Origin: Maribacter aestuarii
Lineage (GTDB): Bacteria > Bacteroidota > Bacteroidia > Flavobacteriales > Flavobacteriaceae
Length of the DNA: 64,000 nucleotides
Direction: 5' to 3'
NCBI RefSeq assembly: GCF_027474845.2
Contig: NZ_CP107031.2
Span: 2,308,501-2,372,500, forward strand
Below, in pieces: positions 8,693 to 15,909 of the stretch. Positions within the stretch are counted from its first letter, which is position 1. Every line of letters begins with the position of its first letter. The translations under genes and the position numbers were made by a program. The notes below the pieces were generated by a model that searched no databases, was not told the DNA's origin, and saw only the letters and a list, made by a program, of their open reading frames with translations.

Positions 8693-10081
8693 TTAACTGT
8701 TCATCTCCGTAAAATACTGATAGAAATACGGTATCGTTTCAATACCCTTCAAATAGTTCCATACCCCAAAATGTTCATTGGGGGAGTGAATAGCATCGCT
8801 ATCCAAGCCAAATCCCATTAGAATGGTCTTACTGCCCAGTTCTTTTTCAAAAAGAGATACAATGGGGATGCTGCCTCCACTTCGCTGTGGAACTGGCTTC
8901 TTGCCAAAAGTTTTTTCATAGGCCTTGGATGCCGCCTGATAGCCAATGGTATCTATGGGAGTTACATAACCTTGTCCTCCGTGATGGGGTGTGACTTTTA
9001 CTTTTACTCCTTTCGGAGCGATGCTTTCAAAATGATTTTTGAATAATTCCGTGATTTCTTTCCAATCTTGGTGTGGAACTAAACGCATGGATATCTTAGC
9101 ATAGGCCTTGCTCGCTATAACCGTTTTGGCACCTTCGCCAGTGTAACCTCCCCAGATTCCATTGACATCCAAAGTTGGACGGATGGAATTGCGCTCGTTT
9201 GTCGTGTATCCTTTTTCACCATAAACCGACTCAATGTCCAAAGCTTTTTTGTATGCTTCCAAATCGAACGGAGCCTTGGCCATTTCCGCTCGCTCCTCTT
9301 TGGACAGCTCTTCTACTTTGTCATAAAATCCTGGAATGGTAATGTGATTGTTCTCGTCATGTAGACTCGCAATCATTTTTGCAAGTATGTTGATGGGATT
9401 TGCAACCGCCCCACCATAGAGTCCGGAGTGCAAATCCCGATTAGGTCCCGTTACTTCCACTTGTACATAACTCAAACCTCGAAGTCCTGTGGTGATAGAT
9501 GGGATATCATTGGCAATCATTCCCGTATCGGAAATCAATATAATATCGTTCTCCAACTTCTTTTTGTTTTCTGCTACGTAAATGGCAAGGTTGTCACTTC
9601 CAACTTCTTCTTCGCCTTCAATCATGAATTTTACATTACAGGGAAGCTGACTTGTCCGTATCATTGCCTCCAGAGCCTTCACATGCATATACATTTGGCC
9701 TTTGTCATCACATGCTCCACGGGCAAATATAGCTCCCTCAGGGTGTAATTTAGTCTTCTGTATAACGGGTTCGAACGGTGGTGAATTCCAAAGATCCATG
9801 GGGTCCGGTGGTTGTACGTCATAATGTCCATAAACCAAAATCGTTGGTAATTTTGGACCTATTATTTTCTCTCCGTATACGATGGGATAGCCGGCAGTTT
9901 CATGGATTTCGACAATGTCACATCCTGCTTCTTTCAATCTCATTTGTACATTTTCGGCTGCTTTTAGCACATCCTTTGAAAAAGAAAGATCGGCGCTTAT
10001 GGAAGGAATCTTAAGTAGTTCTATAAGTTCGTCGAGAAATCGTTGTTTATTTTCAGAAATGTAATCTCTAACTTCTTTCAT
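8693..10081 (-). CDS. M20 family dipeptidase (Xaa-dipeptidase/carboxypeptidase-like)
   Basis: About 462 residues of a two-domain zinc exopeptidase of the M20/M28 superfamily. Visible metal and catalytic signatures are YGHYDVQPP (first metal ligand and Asp), GACDDKGQ (bridging Asp), IEGEEEVGS (catalytic Glu pair), SDTG and, near the C-terminus, GFGLDSDAIHSPNE (last His ligand). It should cleave small peptides in the cytoplasm. I preferred the ATG at 10081 (MKEVRDYISENK) to the longer frame at 10117, because the extra residues are hydrophobic and unlike the family N-terminus. It is transcribed away from the tRNA gene next to it. Confidence 0.9.
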   Translation of the reverse strand: MKEVRDYISENKQRFLDELIELLKIPSISADLSFSKDVLKAAENVQMRLKEAGCDIVEIHETAGYPIVYGEKIIGPKLPTILVYGHYDVQPPDPMDLWNSPPFEPVIQKTKLHPEGAIFARGACDDKGQMYMHVKALEAMIRTSQLPCNVKFMIEGEEEVGSDNLAIYVAENKKKLENDIILISDTGMIANDIPSITTGLRGLSYVQVEVTGPNRDLHSGLYGGAVANPINILAKMIASLHDENNHITIPGFYDKVEELSKEERAEMAKAPFDLEAYKKALDIESVYGEKGYTTNERNSIRPTLDVNGIWGGYTGEGAKTVIASKAYAKISMRLVPHQDWKEITELFKNHFESIAPKGVKVKVTPHHGGQGYVTPIDTIGYQAASKAYEKTFGKKPVPQRSGGSIPIVSLFEKELGSKTILMGFGLDSDAIHSPNEHFGVWNYLKGIETIPYFYQYFTEMNS

Positions 10082-10195
10082 GTAGGCTCTAATTGTAAGT
10101 AGGACATAAAAGTACAAAAAGAAGGAAATTAAAGATTGAAAATTTAGAGAATTGATTTTTTGCTTTATATTTGCATCCCGTTTTAGAACGGATAT

Positions 10196-10277
10196 GCAGG
10201 CGTGGTGGAATTGGTAGACACGCTAGACTTAGGATCTAGTGCCGCAAGGTGTGAGAGTTCGAGTCTCTCCGCCTGTA
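10196..10277 (+). tRNA. tRNA-Leu (anticodon UAG)
   Basis: The acceptor arms GCAGGCG and CGCCTGT pair (with one G-U), the D-loop GGTGGAATTGGTAGACAC is typical of tRNA-Leu, the anticodon stem CTAGA/TCTAG holds the loop CTTAGGA (anticodon TAG), a long variable arm TGCCGCAAGGTG marks a class II tRNA, and the T-arm contains GTTCGAGTC. The discriminator is A. CCA is not fully encoded. Confidence 0.95.
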
Positions 10278-10284
10278 CAAAGGG

Positions 10285-10316
10285 AAAAGCCGACTTTTTG
10301 GAGTCGGCTTTTTTTG
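10285..10316 (+). terminator. Rho-independent terminator after tRNA-Leu
   Basis: AAAAGCCGAC and GTCGGCTTTT form a 10-bp stem with an 8-nt loop followed by a T-run, starting 7 nt after the tRNA. Confidence 0.9.
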
Positions 10317-10505
10317 TTTTGGTCAAACAATGTTAAAACAAATGACGGTTTTACTCTAATCAGTAGAAAAGCTATTCAGGACGACAAAAGGGAAGCGAAT
10401 TCTCTTAATACTTGTCAACGAATTAATAATTGTGATATTCGAAATTAAATAGCCCTTCTCAACTTAAACGCATTATTTATCTTCAAACTAGTTATAATGT
10501 AATGA

Positions 10506-10781
10506 ATGGAAGTTGTCTGTTTGCAAGAGAAAGCATTCTACGCCTTATTTGATAAGGTGCTGGAACATGTTGAATCGAAACGTAAAAATGTACTCTCAAA
10601 ATATATCGATTGCGATGAGGCCATGTCCCATTTTAAGATAAAATATACTACTACCTTACAGAAATTAAGAGACGGAGGTAAAATCAGGTTCTCCCAATAC
10701 CAAAAGAAAATTATCCTTTATGTCCGAGATTCTATTGACTACTATGTCGAAAAACACGCGGAGAAAAGTTTTAAAACATGA
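10506..10781 (+). CDS. Small excisionase-type helix-turn-helix protein, orphan
   Basis: A 91-residue protein whose central part (residues about 33-75: KYIDCDEAM...TTLQKLRDGGKIRFSQ...KIILYVRDSIDYYVEKH) follows the pattern of the Bacteroidota MerR/excisionase-like HTH domain: a short helix, a recognition helix beginning TTLQ-LRDGGKI, a strand with a SQ-KI motif, and a final helix. Such proteins often sit in mobile elements, but no integrase or transfer gene is visible here. It probably binds DNA; the target is unknown. A strong terminator follows at 10868-10898. Confidence 0.6.
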   Translation: MEVVCLQEKAFYALFDKVLEHVESKRKNVLSKYIDCDEAMSHFKIKYTTTLQKLRDGGKIRFSQYQKKIILYVRDSIDYYVEKHAEKSFKT

Positions 10782-10867
10782 GCGAAGGAACCAAAATAGA
10801 AAATGTTCAATGATGTGAACTCCAGTAATATTCACTTTACTAAGTTTTATAAAATTTGGAAATTTTC

Positions 10868-10898
10868 AGATGCCAAACCTAAAGTTTGGCATCTTTTT
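10868..10898 (+). terminator. Rho-independent terminator
   Basis: GATGCCAAAC and GTTTGGCATC form a perfect 10-bp stem around a 5-nt loop, followed by five T. It closes the transcript of the HTH gene. Confidence 0.85.
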
Positions 10899-10918
10899 AG
10901 CATAAAATACGGTCTTAT

Positions 10919-10963
10919 GTAACAAAACTTACTGAGACTCCTTTCCATTACAGGGTATTTTTG
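10919..10963 (+). promoter_or_regulatory. Possible GTAAC-type palindrome and -7 box upstream of the rhodanese gene
   Basis: GTAAC-AAAA-CTTAC (10919-10932) resembles the GTAAC-CCAA-GTTAC repeat before the tolC-like gene, and both are followed by TGA. A perfect -7 box TATTTTTG lies at 10956-10963, 30.5 bp from the repeat centre (other sites show 29.5). The start of the rhodanese gene is still about 165 bp downstream, so the leader would be long. The rest of the gap 10782-11127 shows only the terminator above and no convincing frame. Confidence 0.4.
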
Positions 10964-11127
10964 TATTAAGATAGTTTTATCGGCAGATGCAAGGGATGAA
11001 TGATGGCTTTTGACAAGTTTAACTTGTTATGTATCCTCGAAAAGTCCAAATCCGGTTTTATATCAAAATTCGGGAGTAATGTTTAGTAATAAGCCGCTCC
11101 CTTCTTAAAGGAAAAACCCAAATCAGT

Positions 11128-11472
11128 ATGGCTTTTTTTCATTTCCTCTTTGGTAAAAATGAACCCAGCCCGAACAATGTTGAAATATTACCATCAACAG
11201 AGTTTTTGAAAGCGGCTATCGACAAAGGAGAACAACTAATAGATGTGCGAACTTATTATGAGTATGATAAAGAGCACATTAACGGAGCCATCAATATTGA
11301 TTGGTTTCAACCTTCACAGTTTAATAGAGCTATTCGAAAAATAGATAAAGAAAGGCCGGTTTATGTGTATTGCAGAACTGGCAATAGAAGCCAAAAGGCA
11401 GCTAGAAAAATTGCGGAATTGGGTTTTGTTCGAGTTTTTGATTTAAAAGGAGGAATAAATGCAGCAAAATAA
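11128..11472 (+). CDS. Single-domain rhodanese (sulfurtransferase)
   Basis: A 114-residue rhodanese-like protein: the domain starts near residue 20, the DVRTYYEYDKEHINGAINI segment is the standard CH2A region, and the active-site loop CRTGNRS carries the catalytic cysteine at residue 82. It lacks an obvious signal peptide and should act in the cytoplasm on persulfide or related sulfur transfer. A terminator follows, so it is monocistronic. DUF2892 proteins, often paired with rhodaneses, occur 8 kb downstream at the end of the efflux operon. Confidence 0.9.
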   Translation: MAFFHFLFGKNEPSPNNVEILPSTEFLKAAIDKGEQLIDVRTYYEYDKEHINGAINIDWFQPSQFNRAIRKIDKERPVYVYCRTGNRSQKAARKIAELGFVRVFDLKGGINAAK

Positions 11473-11528
11473 TATGATAGGATAATGTTTTTCAAGTTGT
11501 TTATGATGTTTGTTTTTGATTGATGAAG

Positions 11529-11564
11529 AAAGGGCTTTCCAGTAAAATGGAAGGCTCTTTTTTT
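11529..11564 (+). terminator. Rho-independent terminator after the rhodanese gene
   Basis: GGCTTTCC and GGAAGGCT pair (one G-T) around an 8-nt loop and are followed by seven T. Confidence 0.8.
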
Positions 11565-11606
11565 ATAACAAAAGTTAAACAGAACCCCTATATTATTGAT
11601 CTTGAA

Positions 11607-11618
11607 TGACCTAGGTCA
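11607..11618 (+). promoter_or_regulatory. FNR/CRP-like palindrome, site 1 (DUF6799 gene)
   Basis: TGACCTAGGTCA, part of a perfect 16-bp palindrome AATGACCTAGGTCATT (11605-11620). The -7 box TAAATTTG lies at 11642-11649. Repeat centre to -7 box is 29.5 bp, placing the centre near -41.5 from the transcript start. Confidence 0.8.
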
Positions 11619-11676
11619 TTTCGCTGCCATAAGACCCGCCATAAATTTGCCCAAGTATTAATGTAAAACTATAGTA

Positions 11677-12351
11677 ATGAGAAAGCTAATATTAGTAGTA
11701 TCGTTAGCGGTGATAGGTACTGTCACCTTAGTGGCCCAAGATCAAGATAAAGCACAAGACCGAGATCAAGACCGATTAATGCTGGTAGACGGAGATGTGC
11801 TTCAAATTCGGGACCGCGATCAAATACGATTACAAGATCCGATTACTCTAAATGATGGTACCGTTGTAAACCCAGATGGTTCATACTTAACAAGAGATAG
11901 GGATAGACTACGCCTTCAAGATGGTGAATGTCTGGATAATGATGGAATTAAATACCGCAATGAGTATCAATACAGGTATAAAGTAAAACAAGAAAACCAC
12001 GGATTGAGCCAAGCACAAATACAGGAGCGCAACCAAAATAGGTATCAAGTAATGATGATTGATGGAGAAGCTTATCAAATTAGGAACAGAGAGCAAAACC
12101 GAATCGAAAATGAAGTAAACCTTGGTGATGGTATGATTGTAAATCCCGATGGCAGCTATCAGAATGCACAACGGAAACAATTGAGACTTCGGGACGGCGA
12201 ATGTATCAATATGGATGGGGCCATGTTCAAGAACATGTACCAACATCGTAAAATGATGGTTCAGAAGAATAAGATGACCAATAAAAAGATGTTAAAAAAA
12301 GGAATCAAAAAACCTTCTACGAAAAAGAAAGGTAAAAAGGTAACTGGATAA
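11677..12351 (+). CDS. Exported DUF6799 repeat protein
   Basis: The 224-residue protein starts with a signal peptide (basic MRKL, hydrophobic core, cleavage near VAQDQ at about residue 21). It then has two copies of a DUF6799 unit of about 65 residues (about 34-100 and 120-190). Each contains a DG-V/AYQIR-R-Q-R first half and a second half with NPDGSY-RLRDGEC-(D/N)MDG. The tail is highly basic (poly-Lys). DUF6799 function is unknown. The first of the stress-type palindromes in the window lies directly upstream, and a barrel-type outer membrane protein follows 69 bp later. Confidence 0.75.
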   Translation: MRKLILVVSLAVIGTVTLVAQDQDKAQDRDQDRLMLVDGDVLQIRDRDQIRLQDPITLNDGTVVNPDGSYLTRDRDRLRLQDGECLDNDGIKYRNEYQYRYKVKQENHGLSQAQIQERNQNRYQVMMIDGEAYQIRNREQNRIENEVNLGDGMIVNPDGSYQNAQRKQLRLRDGECINMDGAMFKNMYQHRKMMVQKNKMTNKKMLKKGIKKPSTKKKGKKVTG

Positions 12352-12362
12352 ATTGTATTTGA

Positions 12363-12392
12363 GGGCTTTGTCATATGATCATGGCAAAGCCC
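12363..12392 (+). terminator. Hairpin between DUF6799 gene and barrel gene
   Basis: GGGCTTTG (12363-12370) pairs with CAAAGCCC (12385-12392). No clear T-run follows, so it may be an attenuator or a processing or stability hairpin rather than a full terminator. Confidence 0.5.
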
Positions 12393-12420
12393 ATATCTTT
12401 CTCACCTAAATTCCACAATC

Positions 12421-13329
12421 ATGAAAACCTGGCACATCTATTCATTTGTGTTGTTTTGTATGCCCCTATTTTTGATGGCTCAGAACAACAAGAAATCCGC
12501 TGAAGAAATCTCGGACAATACAGAATCCTACATCTTAACGGATATCAGTTATATCAATGACGCCGTCTTTATGGGTAGGCGAGATTCCATTGCGGCCCCT
12601 TATATTTTTCCTTCAATAGGTTATTATGATAAATCGGGCTTTTTTGTAGATGCTTCGTTATCCTACTTGGTCGGCACGGAAGAGAATCGGATTGATCTGT
12701 TCCTGACCAGTTTGGGGTACACATTCAACGGCGAAAAACTCAACGGGGGCATTTCCGGTACTGCCTATTTTTTCAATGAAGATAGCTATAACGCCAAATC
12801 CTCTGTTTTAGGGGATATTTCAGCTTTTTTAAGCTATGACCTTAACGTATTGGAGGTATCCGCAATGGGCAGTACCTACTTCAATGATGGTAGTTCCACC
12901 GATATTTTCGTAGGCCTTATGCTGGACCGTGTTTTTTATAGTAATGACAAGAGTTTTTTAATTGACCCTTCGATATCGGTATATGCGGGATCTCAATATT
13001 TCTATCAGGAATATTATAGCACTAGCCGTTTGGGCAATAGAAAAGGGCAGGGTCAAGGCCAAGGTACTGGAGGTTCTGCTTCAAATGCCGCTAACACGGT
13101 GGAGATTCAGGAGGCTTCAGAGTTCAATATTCTAAATGTAGAGATCAGTCTTCCCCTGCAATACTATCACAAACAGTTTGTTTTTTCCTTTACACCTGTA
13201 CTGGCAATACCCCAGAGCAGCGCAACGATTACCACAGAGGATACTGTTATAAAGGAAGATTTGGAAAGTAAGTTCTATTTCTCTGCAGGTATTAGCTATT
13301 GGTTTATTGCCAAAAAGAAATCGCAATAG
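12421..13329 (+). CDS. Predicted outer-membrane beta-barrel protein, unknown function
   Basis: A 302-residue exported protein: signal peptide (MKTWHIYSFVLFCMPLFLMAQ, cleavage after about residue 20), then alternating hydrophobic strands with aromatic ends typical of an outer-membrane barrel, e.g. GYYDKSGFFVDASLSYL and FYFSAGISYWFIA at the C-terminus. A Gly/Gln-rich insertion (KGQGQGQGTGG) lies near residue 210. I do not recognise a family. It follows the DUF6799 gene and may be co-transcribed from site 1. Confidence 0.6.
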   Translation: MKTWHIYSFVLFCMPLFLMAQNNKKSAEEISDNTESYILTDISYINDAVFMGRRDSIAAPYIFPSIGYYDKSGFFVDASLSYLVGTEENRIDLFLTSLGYTFNGEKLNGGISGTAYFFNEDSYNAKSSVLGDISAFLSYDLNVLEVSAMGSTYFNDGSSTDIFVGLMLDRVFYSNDKSFLIDPSISVYAGSQYFYQEYYSTSRLGNRKGQGQGQGTGGSASNAANTVEIQEASEFNILNVEISLPLQYYHKQFVFSFTPVLAIPQSSATITTEDTVIKEDLESKFYFSAGISYWFIAKKKSQ

Positions 13330-13421
13330 TTTATTACCGACGTTTCTATTATTAAAATTCCTTGTAAGAAGTTTTGGATTAAGAATTACGGTTTTGAACG
13401 ATAGTACATATGATTTACTCG

Positions 13422-13435
13422 GTAACCCAAGTTAC
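13422..13435 (+). promoter_or_regulatory. Variant palindrome GTAAC-N4-GTTAC, site 2 (efflux operon)
   Basis: GTAAC-CCAA-GTTAC is a perfect inverted repeat differing from the TGAC-N4-GTCA sites by G to A in each half. The -7 box TAATTTTG is at 13458-13465, again 29.5 bp from the repeat centre. It may bind the same Crp/Fnr-family protein or a paralogue. Confidence 0.6.
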
Positions 13436-13502
13436 TGACCAGCAAACTTTTAGATTATAATTTTGCAGAAGTAAGAAGTAAAGTGAAAAACAAAAATCAC
13501 CG

Positions 13503-14807
13503 ATGAAAAATATTGCATTCATACTGTTGGCATTTCTATTTCAGCTCCACATAAAAGCACAGGAAACGGTTCCGATTTCCAAACAGGAAGCCTTGGCAAA
13601 GGTAAAAGAACGGAACAATACCATGAAAATGGCAGAACAAGATGTGTTGATGGCCAAGGGCGATTTTAATCAGACTAATGCCGTATTGTTACCAACCATT
13701 GGTATTTCCCATACAGGTATCGCGACTACAAATCCGTTAATGGCCTTTGGCTCTAAACTGAATCAAGAAATTTTGACACAGGCGGATTTTAACCCTGAGC
13801 TGTTGAACAATCCATCCCAAATACAGGACTTTGCCACACGAGTTGAAATACAACAACCAATATTGAATTTAGACGGCCTATACCAGCGAAAAGCTGCAAA
13901 AGCCAAGTGGAATGCCACCGAATTGGAATCGCAACGGACCCAAGATTATGTAGCTCTAGAAGTAGATATGGCATATATGCAATTACAGTTGGCCTATAAA
14001 ACTGTAGAAGTGCTACAAAAAGCAAAAAAGTCGGCCACAGAAAATCTGCGAATTGCGACCAATAGTTTTGAACAAGGTTACCTGCAAAAATCCGATATAT
14101 TGGTAGTGCAGGTGAGGGTTACCGAAATCGATAATCAGCTGCAGTATGCCAAAAGCAATATCCTAAATAGCTCGAACTACCTTTCTGTTTTGATGGATGA
14201 AACTCCCTATCAGATTCTACAACCGACGGATTCCTTGACCTTGATTACTGAAACGATTTTATCGGAAGAATTCTCTGAAAATAGAAAAGATATTCAGGCT
14301 ATGGAGTCCGTCTCCGAAGCCTACAAACAACAATATAAGGCTGATAAAATGAGTTTTCTGCCCCGTTTGAACGCCTTTGGCACCTATGAATTACATGATA
14401 ATGAAATATTCCAGGGAGGTGCTAACGGCTTTCTTTTTGGAGCGTCATTACAATGGAATATTTTGGAAGGAACCAAACGCTTTGGGAAGGCCCAAAAAAG
14501 CAGGGCAGAGCTTGAAAAATCAAAATTGAAACTTCATCAGTATAAGTCAGAAAGCCAGCTGGAACTTAACAAGGCAATCCGCGGTTTGGCCGATGCCAAG
14601 AACAATTTAAAGCTTACAGAATTGGCGATGTTCCAGTCTAAAGAAGCGCTTCGTATTCGTACCAATCGATTTAAACAAGGACTTGAGAAAACGACCGAAT
14701 TGCTTATGGCTGAATCACAATATGCGCAGAAGCAATTGGAATACTACACCACCATTTTTCAGCACAACTATGCTTTGGCCTATATGCAATTTTTAACCAA
14801 TAAATAA
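13503..14807 (+). CDS. TolC-family outer membrane efflux protein
   Basis: 434 residues with a signal peptide (cleaved near KAQE, residue 20) and the two long coiled-coil hairpin halves of the OEP family (about 25-215 and 240-434). The second half carries the typical FGASLQWNILEG...KRFGKAQKSRAELE pattern. It forms the outer-membrane channel for the adaptor and RND pump encoded next (3 bp and 10 bp gaps). The operon is preceded by the variant palindrome, suggesting stress or redox control. Confidence 0.9.
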   Translation: MKNIAFILLAFLFQLHIKAQETVPISKQEALAKVKERNNTMKMAEQDVLMAKGDFNQTNAVLLPTIGISHTGIATTNPLMAFGSKLNQEILTQADFNPELLNNPSQIQDFATRVEIQQPILNLDGLYQRKAAKAKWNATELESQRTQDYVALEVDMAYMQLQLAYKTVEVLQKAKKSATENLRIATNSFEQGYLQKSDILVVQVRVTEIDNQLQYAKSNILNSSNYLSVLMDETPYQILQPTDSLTLITETILSEEFSENRKDIQAMESVSEAYKQQYKADKMSFLPRLNAFGTYELHDNEIFQGGANGFLFGASLQWNILEGTKRFGKAQKSRAELEKSKLKLHQYKSESQLELNKAIRGLADAKNNLKLTELAMFQSKEALRIRTNRFKQGLEKTTELLMAESQYAQKQLEYYTTIFQHNYALAYMQFLTNK

Positions 14808-14810
14808 AAG

Positions 14811-15899
14811 ATGGAAAAGAGAAATTATATAAAAACGGCAATCCTTACAATGACGCTAGTATTAGCGAGCTGCCGAGGGGATAAACCCAAAGTCGATGGG
14901 GATACTACAGCGGCCGTGCCAGTAACCGTCAATACCGTTACACAGGAAGACCGTAGTTCATTTTTAGTGGCGAGTGGCTCCATAGAGGCGGTAAAAAGCA
15001 GTGAATTAAGTACCCGAATGATGGGATATGTAGATAAAATCTATGTGAATATCGGAGATAAAGTAAGAAAGGGACAACTTTTGTTGAGCATCAATAACGC
15101 CGATCTATCCGCCAAACTGGCCCAAGTAAATGCGGGTATTACCGAAGCATCGGTAGCGTTTAATAATGCTGAAAAAGATTATAATCGGTATACCGAACTA
15201 TTTAAAGAAACTAGTGCCTCACAGAAAGAACTGGATGATATTACAGCAAACTACAAAATGGCAAAAGCAAGATTGGAATCTGCCATTCAAATGAAAAACG
15301 AGGTCAATGCACAATTTTCGTACTCTAATATAAGAGCACCTTTTGATGGGGTGGTTACAAACAAATTCATTAATGCAGGCGATATGGCCAACCCTGGTAT
15401 GCCTTTACTGGGAGTGGAAGCTCCAGGGTATTTTCAAGTATTGGCCATGGTGCCCGAATCGGAAATCTCACAAATCAAGGTAGGTACTGACGTTGAGCTA
15501 CTCCTAAAATCCTTGAATGAAAGAATAACCGGAAAAGTGGTCGAGGTAAGTACTTCGGCCAAAAGTACAGGGGGTCAGTATCTGGTAAAAGTCTTATTGG
15601 ACAAAACGGAAATCAATGTATTGTCGGGCATGTATGTCACTGTTCGTTTTCCAACCTCGCAAAAAGCGATGTCCCAATCAGTTTTTGTACCGGTAGAGGC
15701 CATTGTCGAACGCGGACAATTATCGGGTATCTATACGGTGAGCCAAAGCAACACCGCTTTGTTGCGCTGGTTGCGCTTGGGGCGCACTTTAGGCGAAGAA
15801 GTAGAGGTGCTTTCCGGGCTATCACCTGATGAACAATATATCGTCGACTCCCAAGGGAAGTTGTTCAACGGTGCCAAGATTAGTCTTTACGTAAAATAA
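14811..15899 (+). CDS. RND efflux periplasmic adaptor (membrane fusion protein)
   Basis: 362 residues. A lipoprotein signal with lipobox LASC (Cys at about residue 21) anchors it. The order is barrel-sandwich/lipoyl half (VDKIYVNIGDKVRKGQLLLSI), a coiled-coil hairpin (about 105-165), the second lipoyl half (SNIRAPFDGVVTNKFINAGD), then beta-barrel and membrane-proximal domains with VFVPVEAIVERG. It bridges the RND pump and the TolC-like channel. Start ATG lies 4 nt after the tolC stop. Confidence 0.9.
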   Translation: MEKRNYIKTAILTMTLVLASCRGDKPKVDGDTTAAVPVTVNTVTQEDRSSFLVASGSIEAVKSSELSTRMMGYVDKIYVNIGDKVRKGQLLLSINNADLSAKLAQVNAGITEASVAFNNAEKDYNRYTELFKETSASQKELDDITANYKMAKARLESAIQMKNEVNAQFSYSNIRAPFDGVVTNKFINAGDMANPGMPLLGVEAPGYFQVLAMVPESEISQIKVGTDVELLLKSLNERITGKVVEVSTSAKSTGGQYLVKVLLDKTEINVLSGMYVTVRFPTSQKAMSQSVFVPVEAIVERGQLSGIYTVSQSNTALLRWLRLGRTLGEEVEVLSGLSPDEQYIVDSQGKLFNGAKISLYVK

Positions 15900-15909
15900 T
15901 TTTAGGAAT

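Noticed and set aside
10506..10781. Mobile element marked by the excisionase-like protein and tRNA-Leu
   Set aside because: No integrase, direct repeat of the tRNA end or transfer genes could be found within the window.
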